Shown piece after piece: positions 56,209 to 64,000 of a stretch of 64,000 nt of DNA. Position numbers and translations under genes: made by a program. The notes under the pieces were generated by a model. That model had not been told where the DNA came from. It ran no database searches and was given only the letters and a program-made list of their open reading frames with translations. Position 1 is the first letter of the stretch. The number at the start of each line of letters is the position of its first letter. This DNA comes from Zunongwangia endophytica (GTDB taxonomy: Bacteria; Bacteroidota; Bacteroidia; Flavobacteriales; Flavobacteriaceae), in assembly GCF_030409505.1 (NCBI RefSeq), contig NZ_JAUFPZ010000002.1, forward strand, positions 1,681,501 to 1,745,500. Direction: 5' to 3'.

Positions 56209-56763
56209 TTATTCAGTTACCGTGCTCCAATTTTCGCCTGTTTTTATCCTTTGGATTTGCATATCAGACACGCCAAAACGTTTTGCAATCATGCTCAGCC
56301 TATTGTTTTTATTTTTTAATTGACGCTTGATAATTTTCACTTTACCTGCGCTTAGTTTACCAATATTTTTACTCCTTTTTCTAACAACTTCATCCCAATC
56401 TGGATGGCTGAACTGATGCAGCTCCTTTTCTCTTTTCGTAGCCCATTTTAAATTTTCAACACGATTATCAGTTTTGTCGTAATTGAGGTGAATAACAAAA
56501 ACTCCGTTATTTCTTTCCAAAAAATGCTCTGCAACAAGTTTGTGAACGTATCTACTCGTCTGCTTTCCGTTCTTTTTCTGTTTTACCGGCAAGTTCTGAT
56601 AACCGTTTATATAGTATTTTTTAACCAAAAATTCTTTGTCGGTTTTACAATTTATTACTCTACCGAAATTTGATATTTTAAACTTTTCTTTTTCAGAAAT
56701 CTTGTCATCAAATTCTATCTCTTTCCATTCTTCTCTCCTATAACTCTGTATCATTCTCGACAT
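56209..56763 (-). CDS. NUMOD4/HNH endonuclease-like protein
   Basis: A 184-residue protein. The NUMOD4 DNA-recognition motif REEWKEIEFDDKISEKEKFKISNFGRVIN is at residues 10-40. Then follows an HNH-type segment YVHKLVAEHFLERNN to VIHLNYDKTDNRVENLKWATKREKELH (about 73-117), with the His, Asn and His of the ββα-metal fold. The C-terminus has a helix-turn-helix (LSMIAKRFGVSDMQIQRIK). This is the make-up of free-standing homing-type nucleases, but related genes sit widely in Flavobacteriaceae chromosomes and may have been tamed. The location directly beside a duplication scar is suggestive. No intron or intein is seen. Confidence 0.83.
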   Translation of the reverse strand: MSRMIQSYRREEWKEIEFDDKISEKEKFKISNFGRVINCKTDKEFLVKKYYINGYQNLPVKQKKNGKQTSRYVHKLVAEHFLERNNGVFVIHLNYDKTDNRVENLKWATKREKELHQFSHPDWDEVVRKRSKNIGKLSAGKVKIIKRQLKNKNNRLSMIAKRFGVSDMQIQRIKTGENWSTVTE

Positions 56764-56832
56764 TAGATTTTATTAATTCTACATACTCACTTCTAAAAGA
56801 AACATAATTTTCAATAAAAAATTAAAGCTCGT

Positions 56833-56868
56833 ATGGTAACTAATCTTTAAGTAAAGAATAGTTACCAT
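56833..56868. repeat. Near-perfect 36-base hairpin
   Basis: ATGGTAACTA and TCTTTA pair with TAAAGA and TAGTTACCAT (16 bp), with one A-A mismatch and a two-base AG loop. No T-run follows on the plus strand; on the minus strand a TTTTTT run follows 14 bases later. It lies 42 bases past the stop of the 56911 gene, between two minus-strand genes. Could be a terminator or a protein-binding palindrome. Confidence 0.65.
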
Positions 56869-56910
56869 CGAAATCCTAAAAATATAAATTTTAATTGGGG
56901 TTCTATAAGG

Positions 56911-57174
56911 TTAGTAGTTCTGACTACCTATACCAGATAAAAGTGCTACACCTCCAAGAAAAACAAAGAAAATAATACTCAATATAATAAGGATCACATA
57001 AAGTAAAAGCATTCCTTTAGCCCAATTTCTACGTGTATGATTTAAATCTCCACCAAATGCCCATACTAAAAGCATAATAATACCAATAAACGGAAGACCC
57101 GCTACAAAAACGTAAAGCGCCCATTTTTTTGGTGAAATGTAATTAGGTTGTTCTGGCTGATTGTAAACTTCCAT
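56911..57174 (-). CDS. Small membrane protein, 87 residues
   Basis: N-terminal YNQPEQPNYISPKKW, then helices ALYVFVAGLPFIGIIMLLVWAF and GMLLLYVILIILSIIFFVFLGGVALL. The short polar N-terminus and GDLNHTRRNWAKG loop between the helices are typical of small Bacteroidota 'CCC motif'-like membrane proteins, without Cys here. Function unknown. A TAGTTTTC box (plus 57205-57212), one base off consensus, with TTT 21 bases upstream, may be its promoter. Confidence 0.7.
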   Translation of the reverse strand: MEVYNQPEQPNYISPKKWALYVFVAGLPFIGIIMLLVWAFGGDLNHTRRNWAKGMLLLYVILIILSIIFFVFLGGVALLSGIGSQNY

Positions 57175-57280
57175 TATTTTGATTTTGGTTATCTATTGAA
57201 AGACGAAAACTATTTGGTGTTAGCATAGTTCCTAAAATACTGAAACTTTACCACAAACTACGAAAGTCAATATCTAAAAC

Positions 57281-57682
57281 CTATGCATAAATAAACTGAA
57301 TATCTTTTTCAATATCAGGATGTAAACTGTAAAACACAGGACAGGTTTTGGCGGCATTCTGTAAAATCTTTCTATCCTTATCCTCCAAATCTGATTCTAA
57401 AGTTAGCTTTACTTCGATTTTAGAAATACGTCTAGGCTCACTCGCCATTGTTTTGATAACTTCAGCAGTTGCTCCTTTAATGGAAATATCCATTGCTTCA
57501 GCCTTAATACCCATAATTGTTAGCATACAGGTAGCTAAAGCGGTCGCTACAGCATCGGTTGGCGAAAAAGACTCTCCTAAACCATGATTATCAACTGGAG
57601 CATCTGTTATTATTTTAGTACTGCTTTGCAGATGTTCTGCCTCAGTCCTTAAATTCCCTAAGTATGTTACTTTTGCTGTCAT
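57281..57682 (-). CDS. OsmC family peroxide-reducing protein
   Basis: A 133-residue OsmC/Ohr-fold protein. Two redox Cys in the expected places: ALATCMLTIMG near residue 52 and AAKTCPVFYSLHPD near 114. FSPTDAVATALATC is the family signature. OsmC-type proteins reduce organic or fatty-acid hydroperoxides. The start ATG at 57682 lies 41 bases inside the LysM gene in another frame, and the N-terminus MTAKVTYLGNLRTEAEHLQ matches the family from that codon. That overlap is long but real. Likely last gene of the guaA-LysM-OsmC unit. Confidence 0.92.
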   Translation of the reverse strand: MTAKVTYLGNLRTEAEHLQSSTKIITDAPVDNHGLGESFSPTDAVATALATCMLTIMGIKAEAMDISIKGATAEVIKTMASEPRRISKIEVKLTLESDLEDKDRKILQNAAKTCPVFYSLHPDIEKDIQFIYA

Positions 57683-59660
57683 CGGCTATTTGTAAAGTTA
57701 AGTCTGGATTTATCTGAAGAATATAAACGGCCTTATTTCTAAATCCGCCACCAGTCTGCGGCTCATATAAAAATTTATTTTCGTGATATTCTGTAAAACC
57801 TTTAAAGTCATTAAAAGAGGCGTAAATATCTTTAGAAGCCGCCAATCTCAATAAAACATCCATAGTCAAATCGTAACCTCTAACAGCATATTGATTAGGT
57901 GTAACTCCAAATTCGTTCTCGTACTTCTCTAAAAACGTTGAAGAAATCTCTGGATCGTATTCTTTTTCTACTGATGGATAATGGAAATACAACTTTCCTA
58001 AATCTGCGTTAGAAATACTTTCATTGTCATAACTATCACTTTTACTTGTCGTAAAAAGCGTGATATTCAATTCATCTCTTAAAAGACGATTTAAAGCTGA
58101 AACTGTACTACTAATAATACCTACGCTACTCGACTCTAAGATCACCCAGTTTTGAGCTGTGGGTACCAAAACATTTTTCAGGCTAGCTTCGGAAACAAAA
58201 CCGTTACTGGCATTGATTACTCTTGCTGAAGGAAATATTTGATTAATCTTATTTTTGGTTTGATAAGCGTTAGCATCTGCAACGATGACGATATTCTTAT
58301 CTTGGCCGAATTTACGAAGATAATCAATCATCGTATTCGCCATAGATACTTTAGTAGGTCGTGCTATAAATAAATTATTAGCGCCTTGCATTTCTTTATC
58401 TGAAAGCGGAGTAAAAACCGGAATATTCTCAGATTTCAGTCTTTGTGCAGCAGCTTCAGTAGTGGATTGTAAAAACGGCCCAATCACCGCATCGACATCT
58501 CGAAAACTGTTTGTATTTATAGTATTAGCAATTTCCGAAGCACTTCTTTTGGTATCGTACACTTTTACATTAGTGCTTATGCCTAATTCTTTGGCATCTT
58601 CGATCGCCATTTTTGCACCACTATAAAAATCCAGGCTTATTCTTAAAACGCGATCATCTAAAATCGCATCTTTATAAGTTTTAGTTGAATCAAGTCCTAA
58701 TTTATCTAAACTATACGGAAGCATAAACACCAAATTCTTAGGCCTGAAATTAGACAGAGAATCCTTCAAATTTAATTTCTTTCCCTGTAATTCTTCTGCT
58801 TCACTAGTTAATGTCGGTTCTACCCAATTATCTGGATTCTGTTCTTCTGGGTTAGGTACTTTTAGAACCATTCCCCATTCTAAACCTTCTTTTTCTATGA
58901 TAGGATTTAAGGCTAAAATAGAATCCTGAGTTACATGAAAGCGCTGTGCAAGTCCAAATAATGTTTCTTGCGGCTTCACTTCATAAAACTCAAATTTCTT
59001 ATCTAGTAACACAACCGGCTCTGGAGAAACATTAGTTCCTACCTTCAGCATAATTCCGGGTTGTAAAACATTTACCGTAGGATTAAGAGCTTCTAATTCT
59101 TTAACTGTAAGACCATATTTTCTGGCAATCCCGTATTTGGTTTCCTTCGGTAAAACAACATGCTCTCTTATCTCATTTTCGTCAAATTCCTGTCTAATTT
59201 CTTCTTTTGAAGATTTTTCAGGTTTGGCTACAACGCGATCAATTTTTCTAAAAACTGGAATTCGGATAGTTTCGCCCTTCTGTAGTTCTTTCGAATATAA
59301 TTGCTTATTATATCGCTTTATAGCTTCAACTTCAACATTGTATTGCTGGGATAAGCTGAAAAGCGTCTCTTTTTTCTCAACTTTGTGCTGCTTAAACTCA
59401 ACAGGCTCTAAGCTAGAAGTACCAACTTTAGCTGGCATTCCTTTGTCTCTTTCTGCAATAGGAATAACCAGCTTAGATGATTGTTCAATACCATTTTTAG
59501 CATCTGAATTATATTTATAAATATCTTCTTCAGAAATATCATAATCCTTGGAAATACTGTAAACAGTTTCTCCTTTTTTAACTGTGTGATATTTAAACTT
59601 CTGGGCAAATCCAGAAACGCTCATCATACAGAAAAAACAAATTAAAAAAAGGTATCTCAT
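57642..59660 (-). CDS. LysM and periplasmic-binding fusion lipoprotein-like protein
   Basis: A 672-residue exported protein. Signal peptide MRYLFLICFFCMMSVSGFA. Four LysM repeats follow: FKYHTVKKGETVYSIS (about 22), KQHKVEKKETLFSLS (about 92), REHVVLPKETKYGIA (about 165) and FEFYEVKPQETLFGLA (about 222), each with the NP/YN end. From about residue 300 on, a type I periplasmic-binding (ANF/Leu-Ile-Val-binding) domain with MAIEDAKELGIS, VIGPFLQSTTEAAAQ and YDLTMDVLLRLA. Binds peptidoglycan by LysM; the ligand for the second half is unknown. Starts 37 bases behind guaA. Confidence 0.9.
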   Translation of the reverse strand: MRYLFLICFFCMMSVSGFAQKFKYHTVKKGETVYSISKDYDISEEDIYKYNSDAKNGIEQSSKLVIPIAERDKGMPAKVGTSSLEPVEFKQHKVEKKETLFSLSQQYNVEVEAIKRYNKQLYSKELQKGETIRIPVFRKIDRVVAKPEKSSKEEIRQEFDENEIREHVVLPKETKYGIARKYGLTVKELEALNPTVNVLQPGIMLKVGTNVSPEPVVLLDKKFEFYEVKPQETLFGLAQRFHVTQDSILALNPIIEKEGLEWGMVLKVPNPEEQNPDNWVEPTLTSEAEELQGKKLNLKDSLSNFRPKNLVFMLPYSLDKLGLDSTKTYKDAILDDRVLRISLDFYSGAKMAIEDAKELGISTNVKVYDTKRSASEIANTINTNSFRDVDAVIGPFLQSTTEAAAQRLKSENIPVFTPLSDKEMQGANNLFIARPTKVSMANTMIDYLRKFGQDKNIVIVADANAYQTKNKINQIFPSARVINASNGFVSEASLKNVLVPTAQNWVILESSSVGIISSTVSALNRLLRDELNITLFTTSKSDSYDNESISNADLGKLYFHYPSVEKEYDPEISSTFLEKYENEFGVTPNQYAVRGYDLTMDVLLRLAASKDIYASFNDFKGFTEYHENKFLYEPQTGGGFRNKAVYILQINPDLTLQIADDSKSNILREFKD

Positions 59661-59697
59661 TTTGTTGAATTTTGGCTTTATAGGTGCAATACAAATT

Positions 59698-61227
59698 CTA
59701 TTCCCATTCTATCGTAGCTGGCGGCTTAGAACTTATATCATACACTACCCTATTAACGCCTTTTACTCTATTTATTATTGTGTTCGAAGTTTTTTGCAAA
59801 AATTCGTAAGGTAAATTTACCCAATCTGCCGTCATACCGTCGGTAGATTCTACTGCTCTTAAAGCCACAACCTGCTCGTAAGTACGCTCATCTCCCATTA
59901 CACCTACAGATTGTACCGGCAACAAAATTGCTCCGGCCTGCCAAACTTTATCGTAAAGTCCCCAATCTCTAAGTCCCTGAATAAAAACATGATCTACTTC
60001 CTGCAATATTCTTACTTTCTCTGCAGTAATATCGCCTAAAATTCGAATTGCCAAACCTGGGCCAGGGAATGGATGGCGTCCTAATAGAACTTTATCTATA
60101 CCTAACTCGGCTCCTACTCTTCGTACCTCATCTTTAAAAAGCATTCTTAATGGCTCTACCACTTTCAATTTCATAAAATCTGGTAGACCACCTACATTAT
60201 GATGCGATTTAATTGTTACTGAAGGTCCGTTTACCGAAATAGACTCGATAACATCCGGATAGATAGTTCCTTGTGCTAAATAAGTTACATCTTTTATTTC
60301 GTGCGCCTCATCATCAAAAACTTCGATAAAAGTGTTACCTATCGCTTTTCTTTTCAATTCAGGATCACTAATTCCGGCTAAAGCATCAAGAAAACGTGCA
60401 GAAGAATCTACTCCTTTTACGTTTAGTCCCATATCCTTATACTGGTGCAAAACATCTTCAAATTCATTCTTACGCAGCAGACCATTATTTACAAAAATAC
60501 AGTAAAGGTTTTTACCAATAGCTTTATGTAAAAGCATTGCTGCTACCGTAGAATCTACTCCCCCACTAAGTCCTAAAACTACCTTATCGCCACCAATCTT
60601 CTCTTTTAACTCGGCTACCGTCAAATCTACAAAAGCACCCGGAGTCCAACTTTGCGTTACTCCAGCAATATTTACTAGAAAATTCTCTAGTAATTGCTTT
60701 CCATCGGTAGAGTGATAAACTTCAGGATGAAATTGAATTGCAAATGTTTCTTCACCCTCAATTCGATACGCTGCATTTAGCACATCGGTTGTACTTGCAA
60801 GGCGTACACTATTTTCAGGTAATTCTTTTATCGTATCACTATGGCTCATCCAAACCTGAGAGCCTTCCTTAATATTTTCAAATAAAGGTTCTGCATCCTT
60901 AATAACAGATAAGTTTGCTCGACCATATTCTCTAGTTTCAGAAGGTTCTACTTTACCGCCATTAAAATGGGCTAAATACTGAGCGCCATAGCAAACAGCT
61001 AGTAAAGGTAATTTCCCTCTAATTTGAGATAAATCAGGATGCGGAGCATCTTCTGCTCTTACTGAAAACGGACTTCCTGAAAGGACAACCGCTTTAAAGC
61101 CTGAAAGGTCTTGTGGAACTTTGTGAAATGGATGGATTTCGCAGTAAATATTCAATTCTCTTACGCGTCTTGCAATCAATTGCGTATACTGCGAACCGAA
61201 GTCTAAGATGAGTACGTTATTTTGCAT
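59698..61227 (-). CDS. guaA: GMP synthase (glutamine-hydrolysing)
   Basis: Converts XMP to GMP with glutamine and ATP. The 509-residue protein starts [21 protein letters not shown]; the amidotransferase nucleophile is in [14 protein letters not shown] near residue 77 and HPEVYH near 166; the PP-loop [15 protein letters not shown] is near 219 and the dimerisation domain ends IEWE. ATG 61227 is used; the in-frame TTG at 61233 sits in a perfect -7 box. That box (61231-61238) is so close that the transcript would begin at or near the start codon. LysM and OsmC genes follow as an operon. Confidence 0.97.
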   Translation of the reverse strand: MQNNVLILDFGSQYTQLIARRVRELNIYCEIHPFHKVPQDLSGFKAVVLSGSPFSVRAEDAPHPDLSQIRGKLPLLAVCYGAQYLAHFNGGKVEPSETREYGRANLSVIKDAEPLFENIKEGSQVWMSHSDTIKELPENSVRLASTTDVLNAAYRIEGEETFAIQFHPEVYHSTDGKQLLENFLVNIAGVTQSWTPGAFVDLTVAELKEKIGGDKVVLGLSGGVDSTVAAMLLHKAIGKNLYCIFVNNGLLRKNEFEDVLHQYKDMGLNVKGVDSSARFLDALAGISDPELKRKAIGNTFIEVFDDEAHEIKDVTYLAQGTIYPDVIESISVNGPSVTIKSHHNVGGLPDFMKLKVVEPLRMLFKDEVRRVGAELGIDKVLLGRHPFPGPGLAIRILGDITAEKVRILQEVDHVFIQGLRDWGLYDKVWQAGAILLPVQSVGVMGDERTYEQVVALRAVESTDGMTADWVNLPYEFLQKTSNTIINRVKGVNRVVYDISSKPPATIEWE

Positions 61228-61230
61228 GCG

Positions 61231-61238
61231 CAAAATTA
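61231..61238 (-). promoter_or_regulatory. -7 box abutting the guaA start codon
   Basis: TAATTTTG on the minus strand, an exact match, with only three bases between it and the ATG. If used it would give a leaderless or nearly leaderless transcript. Confidence 0.4.
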
Positions 61239-61423
61239 AGAATTTGTACTAAAAATGAAATACAATCTACAATTATTTTACACTTACTTTTCGACAAATA
61301 TTTTAGACTCTATTTAATACTAGTATTTAACAAAATGATACCTAAGTACAATAAATGTTAATAATATTAAGAAAATGCTATTTAGTAAGTGGTTTCTACA
61401 CATCTTTTGGTTATTCAAACTAT

Positions 61424-61453
61424 TTGCACTTTATTTGTTTTAACCTATTTTTA
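61424..61453 (+). promoter_or_regulatory. Possible promoter of the 44-residue membrane protein
   Basis: TTG at 61424-61426, 19-base spacer, TATTTTTA at 61446-61453 (one mismatch), 22 bases before the ATG at 61476. Confidence 0.45.
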
Positions 61454-61475
61454 ACTTAACCTAAATCCCCAAAGA

Positions 61476-61610
61476 ATGACTAACCGAACAGAAGAAGAGT
61501 TGATGAACTCTCTACATCCATCCCGATCGATATTAGAATTGGTGTATTACATCATGACGGTAATTTGCGTCGTGGGAATTGCCATAATAGTTTTTCAACT
61601 TATGCAATAA
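61476..61610 (+). CDS. Small single-helix membrane protein, 44 residues
   Basis: ATG 61476, stop TAA 61608-61610. Charged N-terminus TNRTEEELMNSLHPSRS, then a single hydrophobic helix YYIMTVICVVGIAIIVFQLM at the C-terminus. The layout is a tail-anchored small membrane protein. A promoter-like TTG/TATTTTTA pair lies just upstream, which supports expression. The SIMPL gene follows 47 bases later. No family recognised. Confidence 0.6.
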   Translation: MTNRTEEELMNSLHPSRSILELVYYIMTVICVVGIAIIVFQLMQ

Positions 61611-61657
61611 TACTACCTATTAAAAGCTTAATTTTATAGCCTAATTAACTACAGTCT

Positions 61658-62383
61658 ATGAAATATATTAGTGCTATAATTTTTTCAATTGCCATTGTAA
61701 TTGCTGCCTGGTTTTTGGGTGATGCCTATGTAAGTAGAGCTAATCCAGATGGAACAATATCTGTAACTGGTGCTGGTAGTGAGAATTTCACTTCAGATCT
61801 TATAGTTTGGGAAGGGCAATTTAGCCAAATGAGTCCAAATCTTGAAGGCGCTTACAACGAGCTTAATCGTGATAAAAGTACCGTTCGAAATTATCTAATT
61901 CAAAAAGGTATTAAAGAAAGCAATATCGTTTTTAATTCAGTACAAACGAATGAGCAACGAGAACAGCAGTACCAAGACGGTAATTATATCGGCAGCATTT
62001 TTAGAGGCTATGAGCTTACACAAAGTGTGAAGATTGAATCTAACAATGTCGAATTAATCGAGGGTGTTGCCAGAGAGATTACTGAATTATTAAATAAAGG
62101 AGTGCAATTTAACTCTACGCCTCCGCGCTATTATTATACTAAGATTGCCGACCTGAAGATTGAAATGATTTCGAAAGCTACTGAAGATGCTCGATTAAGA
62201 GCCGAGCGCATCGCAGAAAATTCAGGAGGAACTCTAGGCGATTTGAAAAGCGCAGATATGGGCGTTTTCCAGATTACCGGCCAAAATAGTGGCGAAGATT
62301 ACAGTTGGAGTGGTGCTTATAATACGGCTGACAAAAAGAAGACCGCTAGCATTACGATGAGATTGGAATACGAGATTGACTAA
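61658..62383 (+). CDS. SIMPL domain protein
   Basis: A 241-residue protein of the SIMPL (BP26/OmpA-like, DUF541) family with an N-terminal hydrophobic segment KYISAIIFSIAIVIAAWFLG serving as signal or anchor. The SIMPL domain starts TISVTGAGSENFTSDLIVWEGQFS near residue 34; DARLRAERIAENSGGTLGDLKSADMG near 180 is the conserved C-terminal helix-strand. Such proteins form ring-like oligomers in the envelope and are linked with stress tolerance; the role here is unknown. A strong terminator follows at 62461. Confidence 0.9.
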   Translation: MKYISAIIFSIAIVIAAWFLGDAYVSRANPDGTISVTGAGSENFTSDLIVWEGQFSQMSPNLEGAYNELNRDKSTVRNYLIQKGIKESNIVFNSVQTNEQREQQYQDGNYIGSIFRGYELTQSVKIESNNVELIEGVAREITELLNKGVQFNSTPPRYYYTKIADLKIEMISKATEDARLRAERIAENSGGTLGDLKSADMGVFQITGQNSGEDYSWSGAYNTADKKKTASITMRLEYEID

Positions 62384-62460
62384 TTAGTAGTAGGTACAAA
62401 CTAATATTAAGTTTGTTCAAAGTTCTAACCTTAATTGTTCAATTTTAAATATTAAACCAA

Positions 62461-62497
62461 AAAAGCTGAAAGCTCAATCATGAGCTTTCAGCTTTTT
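62461..62497. terminator. Bidirectional terminator, SIMPL and decarboxylase genes
   Basis: AAAAGCTGAAAGCTCA pairs with TGAGCTTTCAGCTTTT around ATCA; 16-bp perfect stem with T run, between convergent genes. Confidence 0.92.
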
Positions 62498-62522
62498 ACT
62501 TTATATATTTTTGAACTATAAA

Positions 62523-63887
62523 TTACTTCATAGATTCTAATATTTTATCGATATCATCTTCTGTAGTATCTGGATTGATAAAACAAAAACGCGCGATAGT
62601 TTCTTTTTCCCATTTCGTTGGAGTCACCAAGGCAAAACCAGAATTGTGATTTTTATATGTCCAATCGCGATATTGATCTGCTGTCCATCCTTTTCTTCTA
62701 AATAGAACTACTGATAAGCTCGATGGTCTTACCAACTCTAAATGATCAATTTCTTCTATCTTTTTAGCGGCAATTTGAGCAAGCTCGATACCTCTTTCTA
62801 CGGCTTGTCTATATTTATCGGTACCGTGCATCGCTAAAGAAAACCAAAGTGGCATTCCTCTCACTCTTCTTGTTAATTGTATTTGGTAATCTGCTGGATT
62901 AAAACCTTGCGCACCTTCGTCCTTAAAAATCTCTAAATAAGCCCCTTTTTGAGAATGAGCATTTTTCGCGTGATCCAAATTCTTATAAATCACAGCGCCA
63001 CAATCATAAGGTGAGAATAACCATTTATGAGGATCGATAGTTATACTATCTGCTTTTTCAATTCCGTTGAATAAATGTCTAACCGAGTTTGCTGCAAGTG
63101 CTCCACCACCATACGCGCAATCTACATGATACCAAACATTCGCCTGCTCACAAACTTCAGCAATAGAATCTAATTCATCTATAATTCCGGCATTTGTTGT
63201 TCCTCCAGTTGCTACGACTGCAAAAAGTCGTTTTCTATCTTTTTCTTCAAGCTCGTCTATCGCATTCTTAAGTGCTGCTCCGGTAAGTTTATCATCATTA
63301 TTGTCGATCATCACCACATCTGCGTCAATCACTTTCGCCATGGCTTGTACTGAGCTATGTGCACCATCTGAAGTAAGTAACAAACCACGAACGCTAACAT
63401 TATCAGAAGATCTTCTTCTCCATTCTTCTCTTGCAGCGACCATTGCAGAAAGATTTGCGGCCGTTCCCCCACTGGTAAACACACCAAAAGCGGTTTCTGG
63501 TAATCCGGTTAAAGAGACCATCCACTTCATAGCTTGATTTTCACAGAAAATACCTCCTGCTCCTTCCATCCAGTAAGCTCCATGAATACTAGAGGCAGAG
63601 GTTACCAAATCGAACATTATCGCTGCTCGCGTAGGTGCCGCTGGTACAAAAGCTAAATGTCTTGGATGATCTATAGGCACGCAAGCTTTTACTAAAACGT
63701 CTTTAAACATTTTAAAAGCATTTTCGCCACCTATACCTTCTGGAGTGATGGTTTCTCCAACCATCTCTAATAATTCTGATTCTTTTTTTGGAGATCCAAG
63801 CTCCGGTGTAATATTCGAGATACGATCTATGGTATATTTCATGACATCTAAAGTCATTTCAACCAGATCCATATCTATGGTATGCAT
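62523..63887 (-). CDS. PLP-dependent group II decarboxylase (aromatic-L-amino-acid type)
   Basis: A 454-residue fold-type I decarboxylase. FTSGGTAANLSAMVAAREEW near residue 139, VDCAYGGGALAANS near 256 (Asp contacting PLP) and SITIDPHKWLFSPYDCG with the PLP-Lys near 284 are the family motifs. It is closest to aromatic amino acid or glutamate/diaminobutyrate-type decarboxylases; the substrate is not decided by sequence. ATG 63887 is used rather than TTG 63902, because the latter would overlap the upstream gene by 14 bases. The upstream partial gene ends one base before this ATG, so the two are an operon. Confidence 0.93.
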   Translation of the reverse strand: MHTIDMDLVEMTLDVMKYTIDRISNITPELGSPKKESELLEMVGETITPEGIGGENAFKMFKDVLVKACVPIDHPRHLAFVPAAPTRAAIMFDLVTSASSIHGAYWMEGAGGIFCENQAMKWMVSLTGLPETAFGVFTSGGTAANLSAMVAAREEWRRRSSDNVSVRGLLLTSDGAHSSVQAMAKVIDADVVMIDNNDDKLTGAALKNAIDELEEKDRKRLFAVVATGGTTNAGIIDELDSIAEVCEQANVWYHVDCAYGGGALAANSVRHLFNGIEKADSITIDPHKWLFSPYDCGAVIYKNLDHAKNAHSQKGAYLEIFKDEGAQGFNPADYQIQLTRRVRGMPLWFSLAMHGTDKYRQAVERGIELAQIAAKKIEEIDHLELVRPSSLSVVLFRRKGWTADQYRDWTYKNHNSGFALVTPTKWEKETIARFCFINPDTTEDDIDKILESMK

Positions 63888-63888
63888 T

Positions 63889-64000
63889 TTATTTTGATCC
63901 AAAGGTGATAATTTTAAAATGTTGTTCTAATGGGTTTAATTCAGCAAAAAGTTTCTCTAGAAGTTCCTGCCCGTAAATGGCATAAACTTCAGAAAAATTG
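63889..64000 (-). CDS. C-terminal end of an unidentified protein, cut by the window edge
   Basis: An open frame enters from the right edge and ends with TAA at 63889-63891. The last 36 residues include SEVYAIYGQELLEKLFAELN and end HFKIITFGSK. The stretch is too short to name a family. It is one base before the decarboxylase ATG on the same strand, so the two are very likely translated from one transcript. The start lies outside the window. Confidence 0.6.
   Translation of the reverse strand, partial: NFSEVYAIYGQELLEKLFAELNPLEQHFKIITFGSK

Overview
This 64-kb window is chromosomal DNA from a member of the Bacteroidota, almost certainly family Flavobacteriaceae. The nearest genus is a guess (Zunongwangia, Christiangramia/Gramella or Salegentibacter relatives). 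The reasons are low GC, many Bacteroidota-type -7 promoter boxes (TAnnTTTG), weak or absent Shine-Dalgarno sequences, several TTG starts, and typical flavobacterial families: OstA-like protein, DUF368 pair, LysM/periplasmic-binding fusion, NUMOD4-HNH protein, GH3, BshB1 bacillithiol enzyme, YwqK-like and fasciclin lipoproteins. No rRNA, CRISPR array, prophage, integrase or intact insertion sequence was seen. One tRNA (His) is present.

Layout. 0-5.4 kb: Ste24-like protease (cut at the left edge), RelA/SpoT, a Fur-family regulator and purA. 5.4-7.1 kb: two ferritin-like genes on the minus strand. 7.4-16.8 kb: OstA-like protein, class III aminotransferase, TPR protein, two overlapping DUF368 transporters with aroE, and a DUF349 protein. 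16.9-20.9 kb (minus): mazG, a small lipoprotein, an unknown small gene, tRNA-His, then bshB1 behind a trans-sulfuration enzyme gene that carries a one-base frameshift. 21-24.5 kb: pyruvate oxidase-type enzyme, zinc alcohol dehydrogenase, PH-domain protein. 24.6-31 kb: SDR, lipoprotein trehalase, small lipoprotein, GNAT, MBL-fold lipoprotein, a small secreted protein and sucC. 31.3-36.4 kb: MFS exporter, lysA, PLDc_N protein, guaC, NUDIX. 36.5-39.6 kb: a 54-residue membrane protein, a three-gene pentapeptide/aminotransferase IV/sulfotransferase unit and a membrane protein. 39.9-46.9 kb: DUF4168 protein, HELGH protease-like protein, GH3, then a CMD-like protein with a two-component-like pair whose sensor lacks an ATPase domain, DUF3820 and pyrG. 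47-53 kb: yidC, fasciclin lipoprotein, YwqK-like, mnmA, nitronate monooxygenase. 53-56.1 kb: a large MG2/TonB-plug protein flanked by a decayed second copy of the nitronate monooxygenase 3' end. 56.2-64 kb: HNH protein, small membrane protein, guaA-LysM-OsmC unit, a 44-residue membrane protein, SIMPL protein and a PLP decarboxylase.

How it works together. Most genes are housekeeping. Purine and pyrimidine metabolism recurs (purA, guaC, guaA, pyrG, mazG, RelA/SpoT), as do envelope functions (OstA-like, DUF368, yidC, LysM) and thiol/redox functions (BshB1, trans-sulfuration enzyme, OsmC, CMD-like). The least explained parts are the sensor/receiver module at 43.0-44.8 kb, the aminotransferase/sulfotransferase unit at 36.8-39.0 kb and the duplication scar at 52.8-56.1 kb. 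All identifications are from reading the sequence; no database search was run.
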